The notes under the pieces were generated by a model. The model saw nothing but the letters and a program-made list of their open reading frames with translations. It ran no database searches and was not told where the DNA came from. DNA of 64,000 nt from Nocardioides currus. Its GTDB lineage: Bacteria > Actinomycetota > Actinomycetes > Propionibacteriales > Nocardioidaceae. The position numbers and the translations under genes were made by a program. Positions 52,333 through 61,019 of this stretch are shown piece by piece. Numbering within the stretch: the stretch's first letter is position 1; each line of letters starts with the position of its first letter. Where the stretch lies: NCBI RefSeq assembly GCF_003057875.1, contig NZ_PYXZ01000001.1, forward strand, positions 988,259-1,052,258. The letters run 5' to 3'.

Positions 52333-54091
52333 GGTCGTCGGGCGCGAGCGTGGGCACCGCGACGGTCCGGATCATCGGGTGGTCGGTGCTGCGCGACTGC
52401 TCCTCGTCGCCGAAGAGCTTCTCGTGCAGCTTCTCGCCCGTGCGCAGCCCGGTGAAGACGATCTCGATGCTGCGCGCGCCGGAGAGCCGGACCATCCGCT
52501 TGGCGACATCGAGGATCTTCACCGGCTCACCCATCTCCAGCACCATCACCTCGCCCGCACGGCCGATGGCGCCGGCCTGCACGACGAGCTCGCACGCCTC
52601 CGGGATGGTCATGAAGTAGCGCGTGACGTCGGGGTGGGTCACGGTGATGGGACCGCCGGCGGCGATCTGGGCGTTGAAGGTGTGCAGCATCGAGCCGCGG
52701 GAGCCCAGCACGTTGCCGAAGCGGACGGAGATGTAGGGGAGCCCGGTCTGCTCGGCCTGCCACGCGGTGAGCTGCTCGGCGGTGCGCTTCGTCAGGCCCA
52801 GCACGCTGGTGGCGTCGGCGGCCTTGTCGGTGGAGATGTTGACGAAGTGCTCGACGTCGAACTCAGCCGCCAGCGTCAGCAGGTTGAGCGTGCCGAGCAC
52901 GTTGGTCTTCCAGCCCTCGTCGGGGAAGCGCTCGAGCATCGGCAGGTGCTTGAGCGCAGCCGCGTGGAAGACGATCTGCGGCTGGTGCTCGGCGAAGACG
53001 GCCCGCAGGCTCTCGAGGTCGCGGATGTCGACGAGGACGGTGTCGGGGTTGTCGAGCAGGCCGCGGCCGTAGACCGACAGCTGCACCGAGTGCAGTCCCG
53101 ACTCGTCGCGGTCGAGCATGATCAGCGTGGCCGGTCCGAACTTGTGGACCTGGCGGGCCAGCTCGGATCCGATGGAGCCACCCGCGCCGGTGATCAGCAC
53201 CCGCTTGCCCGTGAGGTAGCCGGCGATGGCGTTGAGGTCGGTCGCGACCTGATGGCGCCCGAGCACGTCGCCGATCTCGACGCGACGGATGTCGGCGACC
53301 TCGACCTGGCCGCCGATGAGCTCGTTGACCCGCGGCAGCACGAAGAAGTCGAGCTCGGCGTCCTGGGCCCGCTCCTGCACCTCACCGATCAGGGCACCAC
53401 TGGCGTTGGGTACGGCGAAGACGACCGCGCGAGCGTCGTAGTCCTCCGCGATCTCGCCGAGCGCGTCGCCGCTGCCCAGCACGGGCACGCCGTGGATGCG
53501 GAGGTGGCGCTTGCCGGGGTTGTCGTCGACGTACCCCACGACGCGGAACGCGAGGTCGGACTGGTTGCGCAGCAGGTTGGCCACCTGGCGACCGGCCTCG
53601 CCGGCGCCGTAGATGATCACGTTCGCGAGCTCGCCCTGGCCGCCGGTCTCGGAGCGGTCGCGGAACGCGCGGTAGAGCCAGCGGCTCGCGGCGGACAGGA
53701 GCAGCGCGACGGGCGGGACGAGGACCGGGATGCTGCGCGGCAGGCCGGGGTAGACGAGGGGCTGGAGCACGATCGCCAGGGCCGAGACCGCGCCGACGTG
53801 CAGGGCCAGCCCGAGGGCCTCGTCGAACGAGCCGACGAGGAAGCGGCCGCGGTAGAACTTCGAGGCGTAGCCGGTGGCCACCAGCAGGATGCCGACGGCG
53901 ATCCAGTAGCGCAGCACGGAGGCCGACTCGACGTCGGTGATCGCGAAGTCCAGCCGGATGCCGATGATGAGTCCGAGCGCGAGCGTCCAGGCCAGGACGT
54001 CGAGGGCGGCGAGCACCCCGCGACGCACCCACGGCGTGTCGAAGGCGGCCCGTGGGATCGACCCACGGACACCTGGTCGCTGCGTGTCCAT
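52298..54091 (-). CDS. Membrane UDP-sugar 4,6-dehydratase (PglF/CapD/FlaA1-like)
   Basis: A 597-residue protein: four N-terminal membrane helices (about 20-130), a CoA-binding-like Rossmann domain (NVIIYGAGEAGRQVA near 158), then an SDR dehydratase domain with RVLITGAGGSIGSELARQV near 285. The SDR domain continues with LDRDESGLHSVQL, FHAAALKHLPMLE, the catalytic-site region LGLTKRTAEQL and FRFGNVLGSRGS-like VRFGNVLGSRGS. Such enzymes convert UDP-GlcNAc to the 4-keto-6-deoxy sugar, the substrate for a PglE-type aminotransferase such as the one at 37094. ATG 54091 is chosen over longer frames since homologues start just before TM1. Confidence 0.92.
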   Translation of the reverse strand: MDTQRPGVRGSIPRAAFDTPWVRRGVLAALDVLAWTLALGLIIGIRLDFAITDVESASVLRYWIAVGILLVATGYASKFYRGRFLVGSFDEALGLALHVGAVSALAIVLQPLVYPGLPRSIPVLVPPVALLLSAASRWLYRAFRDRSETGGQGELANVIIYGAGEAGRQVANLLRNQSDLAFRVVGYVDDNPGKRHLRIHGVPVLGSGDALGEIAEDYDARAVVFAVPNASGALIGEVQERAQDAELDFFVLPRVNELIGGQVEVADIRRVEIGDVLGRHQVATDLNAIAGYLTGKRVLITGAGGSIGSELARQVHKFGPATLIMLDRDESGLHSVQLSVYGRGLLDNPDTVLVDIRDLESLRAVFAEHQPQIVFHAAALKHLPMLERFPDEGWKTNVLGTLNLLTLAAEFDVEHFVNISTDKAADATSVLGLTKRTAEQLTAWQAEQTGLPYISVRFGNVLGSRGSMLHTFNAQIAAGGPITVTHPDVTRYFMTIPEACELVVQAGAIGRAGEVMVLEMGEPVKILDVAKRMVRLSGARSIEIVFTGLRTGEKLHEKLFGDEEQSRSTDHPMIRTVAVPTLAPDDLRMPTRPDRES

Positions 54092-54232
54092 CAATCCCCC
54101 GCTGACAACTTCATCCACTTCGTGAGGAGCGATGGTAGCGCCACCGACCCGGCGCAGCCGAAGCGGCGACATGGCAGCGACCGGCGGCCGCTATCGTTCG
54201 ACGTCGTGCCGCCCGACCCCGGAGTGGAGTCC

Positions 54233-55318
54233 ATGCCCAGCAACCCTGACGCCGCCACCAGCCTCGGCGAGGTACTCGCCCGCGTCGGCGTCGAGCGGCC
54301 CGCGGCAGCGCCGGGCGACACCTTCCTCACCGTCGTGATGCGCACCCAGGGACGTCGGCTCCCGTGCCTGGCCGAGGCGCTCGAAGCGCTCGCGACGCAG
54401 ACCGACCAGGACTTCGAGGTGGTCCTCGTCCGGCACCGCATCGAGGCCGCCATGGTGGCCGGTGTCGACGCCACCGTCGCCGCGCAGGACGTGGCACTGC
54501 GCGAGAAGGTCCGCGTCCTCGACCTCGACACGGGGGCCCGCGGCGCCCCGCTCAACCTGGGCTTCCGTGAGGCGCGGGGCAGCTACGTCGTGATCCTCGA
54601 CGACGACGACCTGGTGCTCCCCGACTGGGTCGCCACCTTCCGCGAGCTGCACGACGCGCACCCCGGCCGGGCGCTGCGGGCGGCCGCTCTGCGCCAGGAC
54701 GTCGACGCCGTGGTCGAGGACGGCCAGGCCCGCGCCGTACCCGCCGGCGAGCCGTACGAGTTCTGGCCGAAGCCCTTCCACCTGCTCGACCACCTGCTGA
54801 TGAACGGCACGCCCCCGATGACGATCGCCTTCCCGCGGACGGTCTTCCACGACCTCGGCGAGCACTTCGACGAGGAGCTCGACACCACCGAGGACTGGGA
54901 CTTCCTGCTGCGGGCCGTCACCCTGGTCGGCGTCGCCAACACCGACCGCCCGACCGCGCTCTACCGCTGGTGGCGCGCCGGCCAGTCCTCGCACCACGTG
55001 CACGACGACGCCCACTGGGCCGCCAACCACGCCCTCGTCCAGCGCCGCCTCGACGACCGCGTCCTGCTGATGCCGCACGGCACGGTGCAACGGCTCCAGG
55101 AGCTGGTCGAGCTGCCCCGGGTCGAGCACGCGGAGGTCCTCGCCGAGCGCGACCGGCTCAGCGCCGAGAACGCGGCGCTGGCCGAGCAGGTGGCCGACCT
55201 CAAGGAGCGGCTCGCCCGCAAGCGCCGCCAGGTCAGGCAGCTCGAGCGACAGTACGAGCGGCAGGGCGAGCCCGAGGAGCAACCGAGGCCGCGACGGTTC
55301 GGACGACGCCGCGACTGA
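54233..55318 (+). CDS. Glycosyltransferase family 2 with C-terminal coiled coil
   Basis: A 361-residue GT-A enzyme. TFLTVVMRTQGRRLPCLAEAL starts the nucleotide-binding fold near residue 30, VVILDDDDLVLPDWV is the metal-binding DxD near 118, and DTTEDWDFLLRAV holds the likely catalytic base near 218. Residues 305-361 form a heptad coiled coil (LAERDRLSAENAALAEQV, LKERLARKRRQ) ending in a basic tail. ATG 54233 follows GGAGTGGAG; in-frame GTG codons at 54224 and 54206 (8 nt after TATCGT) are alternatives. It faces the dehydratase divergently and closes the polysaccharide region. Confidence 0.85.
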   Translation: MPSNPDAATSLGEVLARVGVERPAAAPGDTFLTVVMRTQGRRLPCLAEALEALATQTDQDFEVVLVRHRIEAAMVAGVDATVAAQDVALREKVRVLDLDTGARGAPLNLGFREARGSYVVILDDDDLVLPDWVATFRELHDAHPGRALRAAALRQDVDAVVEDGQARAVPAGEPYEFWPKPFHLLDHLLMNGTPPMTIAFPRTVFHDLGEHFDEELDTTEDWDFLLRAVTLVGVANTDRPTALYRWWRAGQSSHHVHDDAHWAANHALVQRRLDDRVLLMPHGTVQRLQELVELPRVEHAEVLAERDRLSAENAALAEQVADLKERLARKRRQVRQLERQYERQGEPEEQPRPRRFGRRRD

Positions 55319-56716
55319 TCACTCCTGCGGCAGCTCGTGGGGGATGGTCAGCCACGAGACGACGCCGCCGAGGGCGAGGAGGGCGGCGCAGGCCAGCATC
55401 GCGGTGGGGTACGCCGCGTCGAAGACCAGTGGATCGGCGTAGTCGGCGCCGGAGAGCCCGACCGCGGTCGGCAGCGCGGCGACGGCCATCAGCGACCCGG
55501 CCCGCGCCACCGCGTTGTTGATGCCGCTCGCGATCCCGGCCTTGTCGTCGGGGGCGGCGGCCAGCACGGTCGCGGTCAGCGGCGCGACCATGAGGGCCAG
55601 CCCGAGCCCGAAGACGGTGATGCCGGGCAGGACGCCGAGCCAGTAGTTCACGTCCTCGTCGACACCGAGGATGAGGAGGGTGCCGCCGGCCATCACCAGC
55701 GGCCCGAACGTCATCGGGATCCGCGGCCCGATGCGGCTCCCGAGCTCGCCGCCCTTGGCCGCGAGGAAGAGCATGCAGATGGTGATCGGCAGGGTCGCCA
55801 GTCCGGCCTCGAGGGCGTTGTAGTCCGCGACGGTCTGGAGCTGGAGGACCAGGAAGAAGGAGACGGCGCCGAGTGCGGCGTACACCAGGAACGTCATCGC
55901 GTTGGACGCGCTGAACGTGCGGTCGCGGTAGAGCCCCAGCGGCATCATCGGCTGCTTCTCCGAGCGCTCGAGCAGCAGGAACGCGACGCTCGCGATCACG
56001 CCCGCCGCGGCCGCCCACGGCGCGCCGTCGCTGCCCCAGTCGATGAGGGCGTAGGTGATGCCGCCGAGGGCGAGCGAGGCGAGGACCGCGCCGAGCAGGT
56101 CGAAGTGCCCGGTCGCCGTCGGGTCGCGCGTCTCGGGTACGGCGCGCCAGGCGATCATCACCGTCGCCACCGCGAGCGGCAGGTTGATCAGGAAGATCCA
56201 CCGCCACGACGCGTGGTCGACGAGCACCCCGCCGACGAACGGCCCGATCGCGGCCGCGACACCGCCCAGGCCGGACCAGGCCCCGATCGCCTTGCCGCGG
56301 TCGTCGTGCACGAACGCGCCCTGGATCATGGCCAGGCTGGCCGGGGTGAGCAGCGCGCCGCCGACACCCTGGAGGATCCGGGCGGCGATCAGGGTCTCGG
56401 CGTTGGGGGCGATGCCGCACAGCACGCTGGCGAGCGCGAACCACACCGTTCCGACGATGAACATCCGTCGCCGCCCGAGCCGGTCGCCCAACGAGCCGCC
56501 GAGCAGGATCAGCGAGGCGAGCGAGACGAGGTAGCCGTTGTTGATCCACTGGAGCTCGGCCAGGGAGGCGTCGAGGTCCTCACCGATCGTGCGCAGCGCG
56601 ACGTTGACCACGCTGCCGTCCAGCCAGGTCATGCCGGAGCCGAGCACCGCCGCGGCGATGACGGCGCGACCGCCGGGTGTGCCCATGCGGAGGCCGGCCG
56701 GCTGCGAAGTCGTCAC
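55319..56716 (-). CDS. DHA2-family MFS exporter
   Basis: A 465-residue transporter with about 14 hydrophobic segments. It has SGMTWLDGSVVNVAL in TM1 (the D of DHA2 proteins), motif A-like GGSLGDRLGRRRMF, and [27 protein letters not shown] in TM5, the antiporter motif and following loop. It likely exports drugs or metabolites. GTG 56716 lies 6 nt after TATTGT on the minus strand. The stop codon directly abuts that of the GT2 gene. Divergent from the diiron protein gene with only 22 bp between starts. Confidence 0.92.
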   Translation of the reverse strand: MTTSQPAGLRMGTPGGRAVIAAAVLGSGMTWLDGSVVNVALRTIGEDLDASLAELQWINNGYLVSLASLILLGGSLGDRLGRRRMFIVGTVWFALASVLCGIAPNAETLIAARILQGVGGALLTPASLAMIQGAFVHDDRGKAIGAWSGLGGVAAAIGPFVGGVLVDHASWRWIFLINLPLAVATVMIAWRAVPETRDPTATGHFDLLGAVLASLALGGITYALIDWGSDGAPWAAAAGVIASVAFLLLERSEKQPMMPLGLYRDRTFSASNAMTFLVYAALGAVSFFLVLQLQTVADYNALEAGLATLPITICMLFLAAKGGELGSRIGPRIPMTFGPLVMAGGTLLILGVDEDVNYWLGVLPGITVFGLGLALMVAPLTATVLAAAPDDKAGIASGINNAVARAGSLMAVAALPTAVGLSGADYADPLVFDAAYPTAMLACAALLALGGVVSWLTIPHELPQE

Positions 56717-56722
56717 GGACCG

Positions 56723-56732
56723 ACAATAGGAT
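56723..56732. promoter_or_regulatory. Overlapping divergent leaderless -10 boxes
   Basis: Minus-strand TATTGT (56728-56723) lies 6 nt before GTG 56716, and plus-strand TAGGAT (56727-56732) lies 6 nt before ATG 56739. The hexamers share two base pairs, so the two promoters should compete for polymerase. Confidence 0.6.
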
Positions 56733-56738
56733 GCGGCG

Positions 56739-57599
56739 ATGACTCGACCGCGACTTCTCGAGGACCGTCTCGCGGAGCACGTCGAGAGGCTGGGCGAGGA
56801 GCACCCGCCGATCGACCTCGCGAGCGTCGACTTCACGGTGCACGACCCGGAGGGCTTCTCGCGGCGGTTCGGCCACGTCCTCGACTACATGGCGCGCGTC
56901 GAGCTCGAGGTCGACCGCAACGTGCTCGAGCTGATGACCATGCTGCCCGACCCGCCCGAGGTCGACCGCCGCTTCTACGCCGACGTCTGGCAGCCGCAGG
57001 AGATCCGCCACGGCCTGATCCTCGACGAGCTCCAGGTGCGGGTCGGGCGTCCGCCCGCCACGCCCGACACCGACTCGGTCGGCGCGAAGATCAAGGTCCT
57101 CGGGGCGCTGGGTCGCATCGACGCGCTCCAGGACGTGAGCCGGATGCTCTACTACCTCACCGGCATGGCCACCGAGCGCTCGGCCGTGCTGGCCTACAAC
57201 CTGCTCCACGACGGCGTGACGGAACTGGGCGAGACCGCGGTCGCGGCGACCGTCGTCGCCCCGATCCGCCGCCAGGAGCCCGGGCACTACGCCTTCTACA
57301 AGATGTCGTCCCAGGGCCTCGCGCCGCAGCTCGCCGGGTGGCAGCGCTGGCTCGTGCGCCGCCTGCGCACCTTGTCGTTCGCGCCGGTCGGCGTCAACGA
57401 CGACGAGCAGCGCGCCGACTTCGGCGAGGTGATGATGGCGCTCGGCATCGACCGTGACCTCGAGTCCTTCGCGGAGACGATCGCCCGGGTGGAGCGCGAC
57501 CTGCTGTGGGCGCGGGAGGCGGGCATGAAGGTCCCGCCGTACGTCGTCGCGGGTTTCCGCTCCGCCGTCGAGGCCGCGCAGGAGCGGCGCGCGAGCTGA
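56739..57599 (+). CDS. Ferritin-like diiron-carboxylate protein (acyl-ACP desaturase-like)
   Basis: A 286-residue helical protein with the diiron ligand pattern of the ferritin-like superfamily: Glu55/57 in RVELEVDRN, E88xxH91 in QPQEIRHG, Glu146 in MATERSAV, and E180xxH183 in RRQEPGHY. This matches stearoyl-ACP desaturase-type and related actinobacterial oxidases in spacing, but overall similarity is distant and the substrate is unknown. It would be a cytoplasmic oxygen-activating enzyme. TAGGAT 6 nt before the ATG supports the start. It lies 3 bp from the convergent TetR stop, in a neighbourhood with alkane hydroxylase genes. Confidence 0.75.
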   Translation: MTRPRLLEDRLAEHVERLGEEHPPIDLASVDFTVHDPEGFSRRFGHVLDYMARVELEVDRNVLELMTMLPDPPEVDRRFYADVWQPQEIRHGLILDELQVRVGRPPATPDTDSVGAKIKVLGALGRIDALQDVSRMLYYLTGMATERSAVLAYNLLHDGVTELGETAVAATVVAPIRRQEPGHYAFYKMSSQGLAPQLAGWQRWLVRRLRTLSFAPVGVNDDEQRADFGEVMMALGIDRDLESFAETIARVERDLLWAREAGMKVPPYVVAGFRSAVEAAQERRAS

Positions 57600-57602
57600 G
57601 GG

Positions 57603-58175
57603 TCAGCCCTCGAGGACGCGGCGGGCGACGAAGCCCAGGCTGGCGGCCGTGCGGGCCGGGGTGCCGCTCGGCGCCATCACGTGGCTCAGCACGACCCGGA
57701 CGACCATGTCGATGGCGCCGTCGAGCTCGGCCGGCGTGAGCGGCGGGTCGTAGGCGCCGACGCGGTCGCGGAGCACGAGCTTGGCCAGCTCGAGCAGCTG
57801 CGTCGAGTGGGTGGTCAGGAGTGGCAGCAGCTCGGTGTCGGCGCCGTGGGTCGCCGAGACGACCGCGTGCAGCAGCCGGTTGTCCTGCGCCAGCTCGAGG
57901 ACGGCCAGGATCGCCGCCTCGACCGCGTCGGGCAGGTCGTCGGGGTGCTCGTCGAAGGCGTCGGTGACCCGGGCCAGGAAGCGCTCGAGCTCGGAGAGGA
58001 TCATCGCCTCGGCCAGGGCGTTCTTGGTGCCGATCTCGTTGTAGACGGTCTGCCGGCTGACGCCGACGGCGTCGGCCAGGCGCGACATAGTGACCCGCGC
58101 CCAGCCCTCGCCGGTCGTCATCACGACGGCGGCGGCGATCATCCGCTCGCGCAGCGTGTCCCCCTCGGCCGTCAT
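57603..58175 (-). CDS. TetR-family regulator beside alkane hydroxylase
   Basis: A 190-residue TetR repressor. The HTH spans about residues 8-52 (MIAAAVVMTTGEGWARVTMSRLADAVGVSRQTVYNEIGTKNAL in parts), and helical ligand-binding segments follow. ATG 58175 is supported by TAGACT 7 nt upstream, so it has its own promoter although it lies 35 nt after the alkB gene in the same direction. TetR genes directly downstream of alkB-rubredoxin genes are common in actinobacteria and control alkane oxidation. The dyad at 59671-59709 is its likely operator. Inducer unknown, probably an alkane or fatty acyl compound. Confidence 0.9.
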   Translation of the reverse strand: MTAEGDTLRERMIAAAVVMTTGEGWARVTMSRLADAVGVSRQTVYNEIGTKNALAEAMILSELERFLARVTDAFDEHPDDLPDAVEAAILAVLELAQDNRLLHAVVSATHGADTELLPLLTTHSTQLLELAKLVLRDRVGAYDPPLTPAELDGAIDMVVRVVLSHVMAPSGTPARTAASLGFVARRVLEG

Positions 58176-58182
58176 GGCCCGC

Positions 58183-58188
58183 AGTCTA
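58183..58188 (-). promoter_or_regulatory. Leaderless -10 box for the alkB-linked TetR gene
   Basis: TAGACT on the minus strand is 7 nt before ATG 58175, inside the short gap after alkB. Confidence 0.45.
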
Positions 58189-58210
58189 GGGACCGCGGCG
58201 GGAGGGCCGC

Positions 58211-59650
58211 CTACGCCCGCGACGGCTCCGGGTCGAACGGCACGAAGTCGGACTTGTCGCGCACGCCGCAGTCGGGGCAGCACCAGTCGAGGGGCACGTC
58301 GCGCCAGGCCGTGCCGGCCGCGAAGCCCTCGTGCTCGTCGCCGGCGGCCACCTCGTAGACGTAGCCGCAGCCCGGGCACCTGGCCGCGAGCACCTCGGCC
58401 GTCGGGTCGAGTGCGGAACCCGTCGCATCCGCCGCGGGGCCGCGCACTCGACCTGCCGATCCGTAACGGCGCAGGTAGGTCTCGCGCTTGCGCGGGCTGA
58501 TGTTGGCGAGCGACACGTCCCCGCCGAAGTGGTCGACCACGCGCTGGTCCATCACCCGGCGCCACACGGCGGGCACGATGGCCAGCACGATCATCCCGGC
58601 GTAGCCGGTCGGCAGGACCGGCGACTCCTCGAAGTCGCGCAGCGCCTGGTAGCGCCTGGTCGGGTTGGCGTGGTGGTCGCTGTGGCGCTGCAGGTGGTAG
58701 AGCAGCACGTTGGTGGCGATGTTGTTGGAGTTCCAGCTGTGGCTGGGCAGCACCCGCTCGTAGCGCTGGCGCTCGCCGACGCCGACCTTCTGCCGGAGCA
58801 TGCCGTAGTGCTCCATGTAGTTGACGACCTCGAGCAGCGAGAAGCCGACGACCGCCTGGATCAGGAGGTACGGCGCGATGCCGACCCCGAGCCACGCGAT
58901 CATCGCGCCCCACAGCACCGCGGTCATCACCCACGCGTTGAGCACGTCGTTGCCGAGCCGGAAGGGGTGCTGCTTCTTCCGGGCGTAGCGCCGCTTCTCG
59001 ATCCGCCAGGCCGACTTCAGGGAGCCCAGCACCGTGCGCGGCCAGAACTGGTAGAAGTTCTCGCCGAGCCGGCTGCTCGCCGGGTCCTCGGGGGTCGCGA
59101 CGCGGACGTGGTGGCCGCGGTTGTGCTCGATGTAGAAGTGGCCGTAGGCGACCTGCGCGAGCGCGATCTTGGACAACCAGCGCTCGTTGGCCTCCTTCTT
59201 GTGGCCGAGCTCGTGGGCGGTGTTGATGCCGATGCCGCCGATCACCCCGATCGAGATCGCGAGCCCGACCTTGTCGAGCGTCGAGAGCCCGCCGAGCACG
59301 TCGGGGTGCGCCAGCGCGTAGAAGGCGCCGACGAACCCGGCGTACTGGATCGGCAGGAACAGGTAGGTGATCCAGCGGTAGTACTTGTCGTTCTCGAGCG
59401 CCTCGATGACGTCGTCGGGCGGGTTGGCCCGGTCGAGGCCGACCACGAGGTCGATCGCCGGCACGACGCCGAGCACCACGATCGGGCCGAGCCAGAACCA
59501 CACGCTCCAGCCGGTCAGGACGTGCAGGCCGGCGCCGGCGAACGCGAGGCTCGGCACCACCAGGCCGATCAGCCACAGGTAGCGCTTCTTGTCGTGCCAG
59601 GCCTCGGTGGAGCCCTGCGGGACCGTGGCGCCGTCGGTGGGTGTCGGCAT
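58211..59650 (-). CDS. alkB: Alkane 1-monooxygenase fused to rubredoxin
   Basis: A 479-residue fusion. The N-terminal 400 residues are AlkB, an integral membrane diiron hydroxylase with about six helices. Histidine clusters are HELGHKKEANERW near 146-150, HNRGHH near 176-181, LPSHSWNSNN, and HSDHHANPTRRYQ. The C-terminal 60 residues are a rubredoxin with two CxxCG knuckles (CPGCGYVYE and CCPDCGVRD) that delivers electrons to the diiron site. It oxidises medium- or long-chain n-alkanes to 1-alkanols using oxygen. ATG 59650 has a strong AGGAGGT site (59659-59665). TetR gene follows 35 nt downstream. Confidence 0.96.
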   Translation of the reverse strand: MPTPTDGATVPQGSTEAWHDKKRYLWLIGLVVPSLAFAGAGLHVLTGWSVWFWLGPIVVLGVVPAIDLVVGLDRANPPDDVIEALENDKYYRWITYLFLPIQYAGFVGAFYALAHPDVLGGLSTLDKVGLAISIGVIGGIGINTAHELGHKKEANERWLSKIALAQVAYGHFYIEHNRGHHVRVATPEDPASSRLGENFYQFWPRTVLGSLKSAWRIEKRRYARKKQHPFRLGNDVLNAWVMTAVLWGAMIAWLGVGIAPYLLIQAVVGFSLLEVVNYMEHYGMLRQKVGVGERQRYERVLPSHSWNSNNIATNVLLYHLQRHSDHHANPTRRYQALRDFEESPVLPTGYAGMIVLAIVPAVWRRVMDQRVVDHFGGDVSLANISPRKRETYLRRYGSAGRVRGPAADATGSALDPTAEVLAARCPGCGYVYEVAAGDEHEGFAAGTAWRDVPLDWCCPDCGVRDKSDFVPFDPEPSRA

Positions 59651-59658
59651 CGGGCGTG

Positions 59659-59665
59659 ACCTCCT
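59659..59665 (-). promoter_or_regulatory. Ribosome-binding site of alkB
   Basis: AGGAGGT on the minus strand, 8 nt before ATG 59650, is the strongest Shine-Dalgarno in the window and contrasts with the leaderless genes around it. Confidence 0.7.
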
Positions 59666-59670
59666 GGTCG

Positions 59671-59709
59671 AGCGAACTTTACAAGACCATACGATTTGTA
59701 AACTTCGCT
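59671..59709. promoter_or_regulatory. Dyad operator upstream of alkB
   Basis: Arms AGCGAACTTTACAA (59671-59684) and TTGTAAACTTCGCT (59696-59709) pair at 13 of 14 positions across an 11-nt spacer. It is AT-rich and lies 20 nt before the alkB start. It is the probable site for the TetR protein encoded downstream of alkB. Confidence 0.8.
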
Positions 59710-59737
59710 GACAAGGGTCGCACGGGGCGCGCGAGAC

Positions 59738-60289
59738 TCAGGAGACGCTCGGGGCCGCCCCCGCCAGCTCGACCAGCGCGTCCTGCACGAGGTCGGGCGA
59801 GGTCGCGGTGGTGGGTCCGACCCGGACGCCGATCACCCGGCCGTCCTCCGCCTCCAGGGCGAGCTGGGAGAGGCCGACGTCACCGTCGCGGACGTAGGCA
59901 CAGGCCCGCTCACCGCCAGGCACCTCGATCGAGGACTGGTAGCCCGAAGCCGGCTTGATCGCCTCGAGCGTGCTGCACGCCTCGTCGAGGGAGCCCGACT
60001 CGCTCGCCACGACGACGACACCCTCGGGTCCCTCCCACGAGCACCCTCCCAGGCCCTCGGCCGCCGCGGTGTCGGACGACCAGCCCAGGCTCTCGATCAC
60101 GCTCGCCGAGATGACCTCGTCGCACGCACCCGCCGACGGCGTCGAGGTGTCGGAGGACGACGGCGACGCGGGCGACTGGTCGGGGTCCGGACCGTCTGCG
60201 CTGTCGTTGGAGCAGGACGTCAGGGCCACGGCGACCAGGACGAGGGCGGCCGATCTAGTTCCACGCAGATGTGTCCACATGGCGCGCAT
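59738..60289 (-). CDS. Putative lipoprotein, DUF3558-like
   Basis: A 183-residue exported protein. The signal peptide TRSAALVLVAVALTSC ends at lipobox cysteine C26, followed by a Ser/Pro/Asp-rich linker (residues 27-55). The globular part has two or three cysteines (ACDEVISASV, GGCSWEG, ACSTLEAI, RACAYV) that could form disulfides, resembling mycobacterial DUF3558 lipoproteins. No catalytic motif is visible. ATG 60289 is used; ATG 60280 is also possible. Divergent from the YbaB-like/WXG100-like operon, with which it may share a cell-envelope role; that is inference only. Confidence 0.7.
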   Translation of the reverse strand: MRAMWTHLRGTRSAALVLVAVALTSCSNDSADGPDPDQSPASPSSSDTSTPSAGACDEVISASVIESLGWSSDTAAAEGLGGCSWEGPEGVVVVASESGSLDEACSTLEAIKPASGYQSSIEVPGGERACAYVRDGDVGLSQLALEAEDGRVIGVRVGPTTATSPDLVQDALVELAGAAPSVS

Positions 60290-60449
60290 CCTGCCCCTCG
60301 AGGCCCCGGGCAAACCACGCGTGCTGACCCCGCGCGCGAGGCGGGCCGATCGCACGGCCGGGCTTCGACCAATTCGTCGTCCGGGTGTTTGCCGCCGGAC
60401 GTCGCGGGGCACACGGCTCCCACATCGACGACCAACCGGAAGGCACCTG

Positions 60450-61019
60450 ATGGCCACCTCCACCGAGGAGCGACTGGAGCTCCTGAGGAAATACGACAGC
60501 TCCGGCTCCTACGCCAGCAACGACCCCGCGACGGGGCAGGACCCGACCGGTCGAGTGCAGGTCACGGTCGACCCGAGCAACCGGGTGACGAACGTGCAGG
60601 TGGCCACCCTGGACGACGGGCTCCGCAGCCCCGGCGCCCTCGCGATCGCCGTACGCGACGCCTTCGACGACGCCAGCGTCCAGCGCCACCTGGCGGGACG
60701 CGCCGGCCGGCCCGCCTCGACCGCGCCCCGCACCGTCGAGGTGCCGGTCCGCCCGACCCGTCGGCCACAGATGGACCCCAACCCCAACCGCCAGCCCAAC
60801 CTGGACCTGCTCCGGGACCGTGGACACACCCCCGACCTCACCATCTCGGCCGTCGGGATCTCGCGCAACGAGTGCGTGCAGGTGACCCTGCTGCCCGCGA
60901 GCTCGGCCGGTGAGGTGGAGGTCGTCGAGCCGGGGTGGCTGGCCAACGCCAGCACCGGGCAGGTGTCCAACGCTCTGACCGAGGCCTTCGAGGCCGCCTA
61001 CGAGAATCGAGGAAACTGA
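60450..61019 (+). CDS. YbaB/EbfC-like small protein of a type VII-like locus
   Basis: A 189-residue protein in two similar halves. Residues 28-85 (DPTGRVQVTVDPSNRVTNVQV, then SPGALAIAVRDAFDDA) resemble the YbaB/EbfC fold, and residues 125-185 repeat a related beta-beta-alpha pattern (LTISAVGISRNECVQVTL, ... QVSNALTEAFEAAYE). Such YbaB-like genes often precede WXG100 genes in actinobacterial type VII secretion loci, where their role is unclear. The ATG follows CCGGAAGG. The stop overlaps the next start (TGATG). I call the fold with moderate confidence and no specific function. Confidence 0.65.
   Translation: MATSTEERLELLRKYDSSGSYASNDPATGQDPTGRVQVTVDPSNRVTNVQVATLDDGLRSPGALAIAVRDAFDDASVQRHLAGRAGRPASTAPRTVEVPVRPTRRPQMDPNPNRQPNLDLLRDRGHTPDLTISAVGISRNECVQVTLLPASSAGEVEVVEPGWLANASTGQVSNALTEAFEAAYENRGN

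Noticed and set aside
52379..54200. 5' extension of the GT2 frame across the PglF-like gene
   Set aside because: The extension is antisense to the dehydratase and lacks homology; GT2 homology begins only after about 54240.
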